A stretch of 64,000 bases of DNA from Saccharothrix espanaensis DSM 44229 (GTDB lineage Bacteria > Actinomycetota > Actinomycetes > Mycobacteriales > Pseudonocardiaceae): positions 5,394,001-5,458,000 of the forward strand of contig NC_019673.1 in the NCBI RefSeq assembly GCF_000328705.1, given 5' to 3'. Below, piece after piece: positions 36,408 to 45,012 of the stretch (position 1 is the stretch's first letter; each line of letters begins with the position of its first letter). The translations under genes were made by a program, and so were the position numbers. Below the pieces are notes generated by a model. It was not told the origin of the DNA. It saw only the letters and a program-made list of their open reading frames with translations, and searched no databases.

Positions 36408-37271
36408 ATGACCGACGCGGACCTGCCTGGTTTCTTCCACGACGCGGAGCGGGTGTCGGACGAGGGAAAGCGGCAAACCCTGTTGCTGAGCCGATTACGA
36501 CTGGTGAGCGCCATCGTCGCGGCCTTGGGCGGCGCGCTCACGTGGAAGCTCGGCTCCTACAACCTGTGGGGGTTCGTGTCGCTGGCCGGGTTCCTCCTGG
36601 CGCTGTTCGCCGAGATCCTGCTGTGGGTGCTGCACCCGGAGCAGAAGTGGAACGGGGGCCGCGCGGTCGCCGAGGGCGTCAAGTCCCTGGCGTGGCGGTT
36701 CGCCGTGGCGGGCGACCCGTTCCCGGCCCCGCTCCCGCAGGCGAAGCACGACCTGCGGGAGAAGATCGGCAAGGTGGTCGAGGCCCACGGCAGGCACCTC
36801 GGGCTGGCCGGCGCGAACCCGTCGAGCACCGGGCCGATGGCCGAACTGCGCGCCAAGTCGTTCGAGGAGCGCAAGCGGGAGTACCGCGAGACCCGCGTGC
36901 TCAGGCAGAAGGACTGGTACGCCCGCCGGGCGAACGAGAACGAGGCTCGCACGGTCCTCTGGCGGTACCTGCTGATCGGCGGCGAACTCGTCGCCGTCGT
37001 GCTGGCGCTGCTGCGCGCGGTGGACGTGTGGGACGTCGACATCTCCGGCGTGATGGCGGCGGCGGTGGCCGGCGGCGCGGCGTGGCTGGGCCTCAAGCAG
37101 CACCAGGGCCTGTACATGACGTACTCGGCGGCGGCCAGCGACCTGGCCCTGCTGCACGAAGACCTCGCCGACGTCCCCGAGGACGGCTGGGCGGCGGCGG
37201 TGGCGGACACCGAAGACGCCATCGGCCGTGAACACTCCGCCTGGCTCGCGTCCCGACCGAGCGCGGCATGA
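36408..37271 (+). CDS. DUF4231 (SLATT-like) membrane protein
   Basis: A 287-residue protein with two hydrophobic pairs: LVSAIVAALGGALTW with GFVSLAGFLLALFAEILLWVL near residues 30-75, and YLLIGGELVAVVLALL with VMAAAVAGGAAWLGLKQHQ near 185-230. The second half (LKQHQGLYMTYSAAASDLAL) fits DUF4231. Members of this and the SLATT families are proposed pore-forming effectors in nucleotide-signalling conflict systems. ATG 36408 follows AAAGGGG. Its stop overlaps ATG 37268 (ATGA) of the next gene, although the stronger start there is 37289. An effector role is inferred from family and neighbours. Confidence 0.75.
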   Translation: MTDADLPGFFHDAERVSDEGKRQTLLLSRLRLVSAIVAALGGALTWKLGSYNLWGFVSLAGFLLALFAEILLWVLHPEQKWNGGRAVAEGVKSLAWRFAVAGDPFPAPLPQAKHDLREKIGKVVEAHGRHLGLAGANPSSTGPMAELRAKSFEERKREYRETRVLRQKDWYARRANENEARTVLWRYLLIGGELVAVVLALLRAVDVWDVDISGVMAAAVAGGAAWLGLKQHQGLYMTYSAAASDLALLHEDLADVPEDGWAAAVADTEDAIGREHSAWLASRPSAA

Positions 37272-37288
37272 CGACAGGAGGCCCCGCC

Positions 37289-38620
37289 GTGGAGCCGTTG
37301 ACGATCTTCGTGGCGATGCCGAACACGACGCTCGGCGAGAACGCGAAGTGGAAGAGCATCGAGCGGGTCAAGTCCGCCCTGTAAGAGCCGATCGCGAAGG
37401 CCGTCGGCGAGCGGCTGGGGCGGCCGGTGGAAGTCGTCATCGAGAAGGACCGGCAGGAAGCCGGCCCCATCCACCACACGATGTTCAAAGAAGCGCTGCA
37501 GGCCCCGGTCTACATCGCCGACCTCACCGGAGCGAACCCCAACGTGTACCTCGAACTGGGGGTCCGCTGGGCGCTGCGGGACAACGTGACGATCCTGGTG
37601 TGCCAGGACCCCGCCGACGTCAGGTTCAACGTCGCCCCGAACCGCGTGGTGTACTACACCGGCGACATGGACGAGGTCGCCACGGCGCGCGACAGCATCG
37701 TGACGATGATCATCAACGGCCTCACCCGCAAGCACGTCGACAGCCCGGTGCGCCACGGGTACGACCTGGTCACCGTCACCCGCGCCCACCTGAAGGTGCT
37801 CGACGACAAGGTCGCGGAACTCGAACACTCGCGTGGCGACGACCTGCTGGCGACCGCCATGGACGACCAGACCCCGTACCCGGACCGGGTCCGCCTGCTG
37901 CGCCAGGCACTCGACCTCAACGAGGCCCGCGCGGACGTGAACGGCGCGCTGGGCATCGAACTGCGCGACGTCGCCGAAGACCTGGTCCCCGCCATCAACC
38001 ACCTCGATCGCGCGACCCGGCTGCAACCCGAGGCACCGAAGTGGTGGCGTGAGCTCGGCATCGCCCAGAGCCGCAAGGGCCAACTCGAAGCAGCGGTCAG
38101 GTCGCTGTCCGAAGCGGTTCGGCTGGATCCCGCGGACGCCGGCGCGCACTCGTCCCTCGGTGGTGCCCAACGGCGGCCGGCCCGCGCCACGGGGGACGTG
38201 GCCGAGCTGCGCCGGGCCCGGGACTCCTACCGCCGGGCCGGCGAGGTGAAGCCGGACGAGACCTACTCCTTGGCCAACCTGGCCCGCCTCGACGTGGTGC
38301 CGGCCGACGACGACGCCCAGCGCGCGGCGGCCGTGGGCGCGTTCCGCCGGCTCAACCCCTTGGCGACGTGGCTGACCGAGGGCAAACAGGCCACGTGGCC
38401 CTGGCTCGACCGCGCCGACATCCTGGCCTTCCACGGCGACACCGCCGCCGCTCTCGACGCGCTGCGCACGGGCATGGGCCAGTTCGAGCCGGAGAAGCGG
38501 CCGGAGAACGCGCGGACCGCGGCGGAACCGTTGCGGGACATGGTGGCCACGGGGTGGCTGGACGACTCGATCGCGGGGGCGTTGCGCGCGTTGATCGGGG
38601 AGTACGAGAAGTACGCCTGA
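37289..38620 (+). pseudogene. Rossmannoid (NDT/SLOG-like) plus TPR protein interrupted by an in-frame TAA
   Basis: GTG 37289, behind a strong AGGAGG (37276-37281), opens a frame reading EPLTIFVAMPNTTLGEN that meets TAA at 37382-37384. It then continues uninterrupted for 411 codons to 38620. The continuation (VVIEKDRQEAGPIHHTMF, then YIADLTGANPNVYLELG) clearly completes the same N-terminal nucleotide-processing-type domain. The C-terminal half holds TPR-like repeats. Either the gene is newly inactivated, or the remainder is re-initiated at GTG 37427, or the stop is read through or is an assembly error. Apart from the stop the sequence shows no decay, which suggests a recent event. It is coupled to the DUF4231 gene. 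Confidence 0.65.
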
Positions 38621-38675
38621 CCGGTCGGCGGTAAATCGCTGTCCCGCCGGCGGAGCGCGGTGCTAGACATTCGCG

Positions 38676-39437
38676 GTGGCGAAGACTCTGGAGTTCCCTG
38701 CTCTCCTGCGGCTGATCGACGAGCGGTCGGTCGCGTTCCGGGCCGCCGTCGCCGCTGCTCCCAGCCTCGACGCGGAGGTGCCGACCTGCCCCGGGTGGAC
38801 GTTGGCCGACCTGGTGCGGCACCTGGGCGAGGGGCGTCGCCGGTGGGCGGGCATCGTCGCCGCCGGGCCCGCCGACACCCGCCCGGACGTGGCAGACGAC
38901 GCGGTCGTGCCCGAGGAGCGCGAGGCCCTGCTGGAGTGGCTGGCCGCGTCGACGCGGCAGCTGCTCGACGCGCTGCGCGAGGCCGGTCCGGATCGCGGGT
39001 GCTGGACGTGGTGGGGCGACTCGCAGTCGCCGCAGACCGCCGGTGCCGTCGCCCGGCACCAGCTCCAGGAGATCGCGGTGCACACCTACGACGCCCAGCT
39101 CACCGCCGGCACCCCGCAGCCGCTGCCGGTCGAGGTGGCGCTCGACGGCGTTGACGAGTTCCTGGTCACCTGCTGCGCGACGACGTCCGCCTGGCCGCAC
39201 GCGCCCGCCGTTGTCGACTACCACGCCACCGAAGGCCGCTCCTGGCGTCTCCGGCTCTCCGCCGACGGCGCGCACACCACCCCGGGCACCGGCGACGCCC
39301 CAGCCGACGCCTCCGCCACCGGCACGGCCGGCGAGCTGGTCCTGGCCCTGTACGGCCGCAACCCCGTCGACGCCCTCACGCTCGACGGCGACCGGCAGGT
39401 GTTCGACCAGCTCGTGGCCTGGGACCCGAGCGCCTAG
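38676..39437 (+). CDS. Maleylpyruvate isomerase-family mycothiol-dependent enzyme
   Basis: A 253-residue protein of the MDMPI/DinB-like family. The N-terminal helix bundle shows TCPGWTLADLVRHLGEGRRRW, with the conserved His that binds metal in mycothiol-dependent members, and HQLQEIAVHTYDAQLTAG with further His ligands. The C-terminal domain is the usual MDMPI C-terminal domain. These enzymes use mycothiol in isomerisation or thiol-transfer reactions; the exact reaction is unknown. The GTG start is at 38676. The family supports a mycothiol-producing actinomycete. Confidence 0.85.
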   Translation: MAKTLEFPALLRLIDERSVAFRAAVAAAPSLDAEVPTCPGWTLADLVRHLGEGRRRWAGIVAAGPADTRPDVADDAVVPEEREALLEWLAASTRQLLDALREAGPDRGCWTWWGDSQSPQTAGAVARHQLQEIAVHTYDAQLTAGTPQPLPVEVALDGVDEFLVTCCATTSAWPHAPAVVDYHATEGRSWRLRLSADGAHTTPGTGDAPADASATGTAGELVLALYGRNPVDALTLDGDRQVFDQLVAWDPSA

Positions 39438-39524
39438 TTCGGCCTGCCCGCGCGCGGGCACCGACGCGGAGTCGGCTGCCGAACGCGAAGGAGGTCCGCG
39501 GATTCCGCGTCGGCGACGACGTCC

Positions 39525-39662
39525 GTGGGAGCCCAGCTCACGATGCAGGGCGCGGACCAAACGGGCCTGGGCCTCCTGGCGGTGACCAACGCGGGTTCCG
39601 CGCCGGTCAGGGGTTGCTACCAGAGCACCGGCGGCTGGTTCTTCCAGTACAACAGGGTCTGA
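39525..39662 (+). pseudogene. Possible DUF4232-like secreted-protein fragment
   Basis: A 45-codon stretch reads QLTMQGADQTGLGLLAVTN then AGSAPVRGCYQ and WFFQYNRV. This is reminiscent of the beta-sandwich core of DUF4232 proteins but lacks a signal peptide and most of the domain. It lies in a 677-base stretch (39438-40114) without a firm gene. It is probably a remnant. Confidence 0.3.
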
Positions 39663-39930
39663 TCCGCGACGCCCGAGCGCCGAACCGACGGGCGAGCGCG
39701 TACAGCGTGAGCGCCAGTCCGGCGCCCTGCACGCCGCCGACCAAGCACCGGCGCACCCAGTCGAAGGCACTGACTTGGCTCACCGGATCTGCCAACGCGA
39801 TACCCGCCCAGACAACAGGAATCGTCGCAGTGGCAGCACGGCGGCCGGGTGGGCGAACGTGAACGGCACGTCGACGGCTCGTCTTCTCGTAGCTGCACGG
39901 CCACAAGCCAGCGGATTCCTTGCTGGTCAC
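39607..39930 (-). CDS. Doubtful small membrane protein
   Basis: A 107-codon minus-strand frame with a plausible hydrophobic core (TIPVVWAGIALADPV, then CLVGGVQGAGLALTLYALARR), but with Arg-rich low-quality ends. It overlaps the possible DUF4232 fragment on the other strand. I do not recognise it; it could be a short or decayed membrane protein or chance. Confidence 0.28.
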   Translation of the reverse strand: MTSKESAGLWPCSYEKTSRRRAVHVRPPGRRAATATIPVVWAGIALADPVSQVSAFDWVRRCLVGGVQGAGLALTLYALARRFGARASRIRPCCTGRTSRRCSGSNP

Positions 39931-40114
39931 TGAATGCTAGGCCGGACCAAGCCGGTGAAATCGCGCCTCCACAACGTCTTCACCCGTTCCACGCGCGAAG
40001 CGCACACGGGGCGGCCACGTCCGGCGACCTCCACGAACGCGTTCCCACGCCGCGAGCCGCGCACCTCGACTGTACGATCGCACCGGATTCCGGGTGCCGA
40101 AACAGGAGGCCGAG

Positions 40115-40786
40115 TTGACGGGGACGACGGTGGCCGAGGTGACGGCCGAACTGGCCGCGCTGGAGGACCCGAGGATCCGCGAGGTGAACGAGAAGCACGG
40201 TGACGACCACGGGGTGAACCTCGGCAAGCTGCGCGCGGTCGCGAAGAGGCTCAAGACGCAGCAGGAACTCGCGCACCTGCTCTGGGCGACCGGCGACACC
40301 GCGGCGCGGCTGCTCGCGACCCTGGTCTGCCGCCCGAAGGCGTTCGAGCACGACGAGCTGGACGCCATGGTGCGCGAGGCCGGCACCCCCAAGGTGCACG
40401 ACTGGCTGGTGAACTACGTCGTGAAGAAGAGCCCGCACGCCGAAGCGCTGCGCGTGGCGTGGTCCGCCGATCCGGACCCGGTGGTGGCGAGCGCGGGCTG
40501 GGCGCTGACCACCGAGCGCGTGGCGAAGAAGCCCGAGGGGCTCGACCTCGCCGGCCTGCTCGACGTCATCGAGGCCGGGATGAAGGACGCCCCGGACCGC
40601 CTCCAGTGGGCGATGAACCACTGCCTGGCCCAGATCGGCATCGACCACGCCGAGCACCGCGCCCGCGCGCTGGACATCGGCGAGCGCCTCGAAGTGCTCA
40701 AGGACTACCCCACTCCGCCGAACTGCACGTCCCCGTTCGCGCCCGTCTGGATCACCGAAATGGTGCGCCGACAGGAGAATCCCTGA
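40115..40786 (+). CDS. DNA alkylation repair-like HEAT-repeat protein
   Basis: A 223-residue all-helical protein of the AlkD-like/HEAT-repeat family. It shows VNLGKLRAVAKRLKTQQELA, LWATGDTAARLLATLV, KVHDWLVNYVVKKSP and LQWAMNHCLAQIG, the usual pattern of stacked repeats that cradle DNA in AlkC/AlkD glycosylases. TTG 40115 is chosen because AGGAGG ends five bases upstream; GTG 40094 is in frame but lacks a site. A role in removing alkylated bases is inferred from the family; many relatives are uncharacterised. Confidence 0.75.
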   Translation: MTGTTVAEVTAELAALEDPRIREVNEKHGDDHGVNLGKLRAVAKRLKTQQELAHLLWATGDTAARLLATLVCRPKAFEHDELDAMVREAGTPKVHDWLVNYVVKKSPHAEALRVAWSADPDPVVASAGWALTTERVAKKPEGLDLAGLLDVIEAGMKDAPDRLQWAMNHCLAQIGIDHAEHRARALDIGERLEVLKDYPTPPNCTSPFAPVWITEMVRRQENP

Positions 40787-40808
40787 GGCAACGCGCGACC
40801 ACGCCAAG

Positions 40809-40836
40809 CGCTCGGCCGGAAAGCCCCGGCCGAGCG
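40809..40836. terminator. Hairpin after AlkD-like gene
   Basis: CGCTCGGCCGG (40809-40819) and CCGGCCGAGCG (40826-40836) form a perfect 11-bp stem with a 6-base loop, 22 bases after the stop codon. Confidence 0.8.
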
Positions 40837-40936
40837 ACGTGCCACACCTCTGGCCGAAGCCGGCTCACCAGTTGCGACGACCTGTGGGATCCGCCGTCTC
40901 ACACCTGGCCCACGCCACCGGGGCGCGGTGCCGCGG

Positions 40937-42157
40937 TCAGGAGAACAGCTCGCCGAGGGCGATCGGGGCCGGGCGGTAGGCGGGGGGCCGCGTGCCCATC
41001 AGCTCGCGGACCAGGAAGTCCCAGCAGCGCGTGCGGACGTAGGCCAGGCAGTCGGTCAGCGTGTGCTCGGCCTCCGGCACGATGAGCAGCTTGAAGTCAC
41101 TGCCCGCCAACCGGTCGGCTGTGTCCACATTGGACGTGCGGGCCCATGCGGCCGGGTTGTCCGGGCCGTCGTAGTTCTCCACGAAGCCCGGGTTGAAGCA
41201 GCGGGCGTCGCGCGCCGCGGCGAACCCGCCGCCGGAGTGGCCGAACGCGCCCACCCGGTCGGAGGTCCAGCCACGGCCGGGTCCGGGCCATCTGGGTCAG
41301 CGCCGCCACCACGAAGCCCAACTCCGCCAGCGGTTCCGCGTCCAAGCCCGTCCCACCGGGGTCGAAGCTCGGGGCGACCCGCTCGACCTGCGGGCCGGGG
41401 TAGAGGGTGTCCACCACCGGTAGCGGCGGGCCGGGTCGAACCCGCGCGGCCGGTACAGCACGCCGTACACGTCGGTCACGCCGTCGGCCGCCTTGACCCG
41501 GAACCGCTCCGGCGGCGTCCAGCCGGTGGTCACGAGCCTGGTGACGTCGGCGCGTTCCAGCTCGACCAGCACCCGACCGGACCAGAGTCCGGCGACCAGA
41601 CCACCGCGGGCGGCAGGTGCGGCAGGCCGATCTTGCGCAACAACGTGCTGTTGCCGGTGCCGGCCGGGCCGGTGCCGTACTGGTGGTCGGGTCCGCCGTC
41701 GGTGGTCAGCGCCCACTCGCGGCCGTCGGACAGCGAGCGCGCCCACAGGTCGGGCCCGCGCTGGGACACCGCGACCGTCCGATCGGGCGAGAGCACCTCC
41801 AGCGGGGTGCCCGGCGGCGTGAACTCGGCCCGTTCGCAGGTGTAGTCGTCCAGGCCGCACCGCCAGTACTCGCCGAACGCGACGAACTCCACGGCGTCGC
41901 CGACCGGTTCGACGGCCGCGAACGGGAGGGCGTCCGGGTCGACCGGCTGTTCGGCGGCGTCGGCCGGCGCGGCGGCGAGCCGGCCGTGGTCGAAGGCCGG
42001 TTCGCGGGTGCCCGCCGCCGGGTCGACCAGCACGAACCGCCGGCCGGCGCCGTCGGCCACCGAGTAGCGGAACCGCGCGCCGCCGTCGGCCCACTGCGGG
42101 CGGACCTTGTCCCCGACGACGAGCTGGCCGGGGCGGGCGGGACGCTCGGCGGCCTGG
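40937..42157 (-). pseudogene. S9-family (DPP-IV-like) peptidase, decayed by deletions and frameshifts
   Basis: Pieces of a prolyl oligopeptidase-type serine peptidase appear in order but in different frames. The N-terminal propeller part (GQLVVGDKVRPQW, FVLVDPAAGTREPAFDH) runs to VVWSPDS. It resumes in another frame at RVLVELERADV through GVLYRPRGFDPARRY, then shifts to VVDTLYPGPQVERVAP and ARTRPWLD. A one-base insertion leads to VGAFGHSGGGFA, which keeps the nucleophile Ser motif, and LLIVPEAEH with the catalytic His. Much of the protein between these blocks is deleted, including most of the Asp region. Intact relatives are roughly 650-700 residues; here about 405 codons remain. It is clearly non-functional. 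Confidence 0.85.
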
Positions 42158-42823
42158 TCAGAGGCTGCGGGCGGCGATGTCGCCGTGGGCGGTGGTCGCC
42201 TGGATGGTCAGGGCCGCGACGCCGTCGGCGTTCTTGAGCGAGTTGTGGATCCGGCCGTGGGAGGTGCCGGCGTCCAGCGACGCGGAGACCCCGGCGGCGG
42301 CACCGACCGACACGTCACCCGCCTGGGTGCGCAGGACGACCGCGCCGCGCACGGCCTCGTCGATCCGGATGTCGCCCTTGGCGGTGCTGATCTCGGCCGG
42401 ACCGGTGAGGCGGCCGATCGAGACGTCACCGGCCTGGGTGGTGAGCCGGGCGCTCGCGGCCTCGTCCAGCTTGATCGAGCCGGCCGAGCCCTCGAACACG
42501 ACGTCGCCGAGCCGGCCGACGCCGCGCAGCTCCGCGCCGGGCGCGGTGGCCTCGACCCGGGAGCCGGCGGGCAGCTGGACCGTCACCTCGACGGCCCCGG
42601 AGCTGCCGAAGAGCTGGTTCTTGACCGAGGACCGGATCCTCAGCACGCCGTCGGCGTACTCGACCTCGGTCTGCTCGGCGACCTTCACGTCACGGCTCTT
42701 CGAGGCGTCGGCGGGCAGGACCTCGACGGCGGTGTCGGAGCGGTCGGCGGCGATGAACCGCACGCGCCCGGCGGGGACGTCCAGGACGGTGGAGATCGGG
42801 GTGGGGGTGTCGAAGGTGCGCAT
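42158..42823 (-). CDS. DUF4097-family beta-strand repeat protein
   Basis: A 221-residue cytosolic-looking protein made of repeated short beta strands (LTTQAGDVSIGRLTGPAEI, VVLRTQAGDVSVGAAAG, TAHGDIAARSL), the pattern of DUF4097 beta-solenoid proteins. ATG 42823. It is divergent from the regulator at 43048, with a palindromic site between them, so it is probably that regulator's target. The function of the family is unknown; it is often linked to envelope stress or membrane association. Confidence 0.85.
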   Translation of the reverse strand: MRTFDTPTPISTVLDVPAGRVRFIAADRSDTAVEVLPADASKSRDVKVAEQTEVEYADGVLRIRSSVKNQLFGSSGAVEVTVQLPAGSRVEATAPGAELRGVGRLGDVVFEGSAGSIKLDEAASARLTTQAGDVSIGRLTGPAEISTAKGDIRIDEAVRGAVVLRTQAGDVSVGAAAGVSASLDAGTSHGRIHNSLKNADGVAALTIQATTAHGDIAARSL

Positions 42824-42983
42824 CGTGCTCAGCTCCTGTGCTCCGTTGTTTCTGATAGTCGAAACGCTACGTTGCGTTCAAATATCAAGCAACAAGTTCG
42901 TTGCACCCGATACGGATCAGTGCACGTCAACGCCACTCTTTCGTTGCAATGGTTGTGATGCTAATGCAACAGATCATGGTCGT

Positions 42984-42995
42984 TCATTGCAATGA
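42984..42995. promoter_or_regulatory. Candidate operator TCATTGCAATGA
   Basis: A perfect 12-base palindrome in the divergent gap between the DUF4097 gene and its regulator. Related strings CGTTGCAATGG, AATGCAAC and CGTTGCAC occur between 42900 and 42975, giving a small array of TTGCA-type half-sites in an otherwise AT-rich region. Confidence 0.5.
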
Positions 42996-43047
42996 GATGG
43001 CGGTGAACGCTATCCTGGTGCTCCGCAGGAGCAGAGGGGGGATCACG

Positions 43048-43779
43048 GTGCCGGGAGGCAGGCTCACCCAGCAGGAACGCCGGCAGATCGCGCTGGGCCT
43101 GGCCGACGGCCTCGCCTACGCCGAGATCGCCAGGGGGCTCGACCGCCCCACCTCGACCGTCACCCGCGAGGTGCTGCGCAACGGCGGCCCGGCCGGCTAC
43201 CGCGCCGACCTGGCCCACCGCGCCACCGAACGCCGCGCCCACCGCCGGGGGCCGACCGCGCCGAAAGGCGCGCAGGCACCCCCACCCGCCCACGGGCGCG
43301 ACGCCGAGGCCGTGCGCGAGTACGAGGAGTCGTTCACCACGCTGCTCATGCAGTCGGGCCTGCCCAAGATGCCGGCCCGCGTCCTGACCTGCCTCTACAC
43401 CACCGACGCGGGCAGCCTCACCGCCGCCGAACTGGTCGCACGGCTTCAGGTCAGCCCGGCGTCGATCTCCAAGTCGATGGCGTACCTGGAGAGCCAGGGC
43501 CTGGTCCGCCGGGAGCGCGACGACCGCCGCCGCGAGCGCTACCTCGTCGACGACGACGTCTGGTACCAGTCGATGATCGCCGCCGCCCGGTCCAACGCGC
43601 AGTTGGCCGAGAGCGCGCGGCAGGGCGTCGGCATCCTCGGTCCCGGCACCCCGGCCGCCACCCGGCTGGAGAACATCGCCCGGTTCGTGGACTTCGTCGG
43701 CGAGAGCATCACCCGTGCCGCCGAACAGGCCCGCGAGATCCTCTACACGAAACCCGGGACACCCCCGGACCAGGACTGA
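43048..43779 (+). CDS. Helix-turn-helix regulator with MarR/GbsR-like domain
   Basis: A 243-residue regulator with two DNA-binding regions. The N-terminal helix-turn-helix (LTQQERRQIALGLADGLAYA then STVTREVLRNGG) resembles the IS30-type HTH. The C-terminal winged helix (LLMQSGLPKMPARVLTCLYT, QVSPASISKSMAYLESQGLV, DDRRRERYLV) is of the GbsR/MarR type. GTG 43048 follows GGGGGG. It is divergent from the DUF4097 gene with TTGCA palindromes between, so it probably represses that gene and itself. Confidence 0.85.
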   Translation: MPGGRLTQQERRQIALGLADGLAYAEIARGLDRPTSTVTREVLRNGGPAGYRADLAHRATERRAHRRGPTAPKGAQAPPPAHGRDAEAVREYEESFTTLLMQSGLPKMPARVLTCLYTTDAGSLTAAELVARLQVSPASISKSMAYLESQGLVRRERDDRRRERYLVDDDVWYQSMIAAARSNAQLAESARQGVGILGPGTPAATRLENIARFVDFVGESITRAAEQAREILYTKPGTPPDQD

Positions 43780-43785
43780 CCGCGG

Positions 43786-44868
43786 TCAGTAGGCGATGGC
43801 CTTGTCGGCGAACCGCTGCGCCGGCCGCACGCCCTGCGCCGCCGGGTACGAGACGCGGTCGGGCACGCCGTCGGAGGTGTAGCGAATCGCCGGGTTCGCG
43901 GCCAGGTGGTCCAGCCAGGTGGTCGAGCCGTAGCGCGCCTCGTCGCCGGACGCGTCCTGGGAACGGATGCGGGGCACGTTGAGCGGGTCGAACTCGTCCG
44001 CGTAAGGCGACGGTGCCGGGTTCGCGCCCACCAGCAGGACGCACGAGTGCTCGTAGGACGTGCCGCCGGACGACCCGCGCAGCGCGAGTGACGCCGTCCC
44101 GGGCACGGCACCGAACGGCAGGGCGAGGCTGGTGACCGGGTAACCCGGCACGGCGGCCTGGATCTCGCGCAGGCCCGACGCGATCGCCTCCTGCACCTGC
44201 TCGTCGCCGGCGGCCGACAGGTTCGTGTGCTGCTGCGTGTGGTTGCCGATCTCGAAGTCGTGGTCGCGCAGCCAGGGCAGCACGCCCGCGCCGTCCGACG
44301 TGCCGAACGGTGCCGCGTTGACGTACAGGCTGGCCACCGGGCGGAACCCGGGGTGGCGGGCGGCGACGTCGAGCAGGATCGCGACGGCCGTGCCGGGTGC
44401 CGGGCCGCCGTCCGGCCCCAGGGCGAACTGGGTGGGGTCGCCGTCGTCGAAGGTCAACACCACCGGATGACGTCCCGCCGGGAGGTCGATCCGGCCGGTG
44501 GCGTACTCGACGGCGGTCACCGGGACGTAGCCCTCGCCGGCCAGCCGCTCCAACTCGGCCCGGAACCCCTCCGGCGTGCGGTCGTAGACCGACGTCGGCT
44601 GCGCGGTCAGCCGGTGGTACATCAGCACCGGCACCTGACCCAGTTCGTTGGCACCGATCGACGCCGGGTCCGGCGGCGTCGACGCGGGCGGTGCGGACGA
44701 GGGCGCGGCGGGGGAGGTCTCGGCGGGGGAGGTCTCGGCGGCCGGGGCGGCCTGCACGGCGGCCTCCGGTGTCTCGCCGGCCGGCTGGCCGCCGCACGCG
44801 CAGCAGACGGCCGCGACGAGCGCGAGGGCGAGCGGACTCCGACGGGTGGGCGCGGGTGCGTCGTTCAC
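43786..44868 (-). CDS. Polysaccharide deacetylase-family lipoprotein
   Basis: A 360-residue protein with a lipoprotein signal (LALALVAAVCCACGG; lipid anchor on one of the Cys). A Pro/Ala/Ser linker is followed by a NodB-type catalytic domain: VPVLMYHRLT, the catalytic Asp pair in VVLTFDDGDP, and the metal ligands in NHTQQHTNLS. It would remove acetyl groups from a cell-wall or extracellular glycan at the outer face of the membrane. GTG 44868 is chosen to place the signal peptide at the N-terminus; the upstream extension is not signal-like. Confidence 0.88.
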   Translation of the reverse strand: MNDAPAPTRRSPLALALVAAVCCACGGQPAGETPEAAVQAAPAAETSPAETSPAAPSSAPPASTPPDPASIGANELGQVPVLMYHRLTAQPTSVYDRTPEGFRAELERLAGEGYVPVTAVEYATGRIDLPAGRHPVVLTFDDGDPTQFALGPDGGPAPGTAVAILLDVAARHPGFRPVASLYVNAAPFGTSDGAGVLPWLRDHDFEIGNHTQQHTNLSAAGDEQVQEAIASGLREIQAAVPGYPVTSLALPFGAVPGTASLALRGSSGGTSYEHSCVLLVGANPAPSPYADEFDPLNVPRIRSQDASGDEARYGSTTWLDHLAANPAIRYTSDGVPDRVSYPAAQGVRPAQRFADKAIAY

Positions 44869-45012
44869 ACCTCGAATGGTGGCGGCTGCGGGGCGAACGC
44901 AACACCGGGGGAACGAAGTACCCACCATCGAATGATGTTGCGTTTGGGAGGCGACGCGGCGGGCTAGTCGCTGATTGACTGTGCCGGACCCGGAGAGCTT
45001 AGGAGTTTACCG

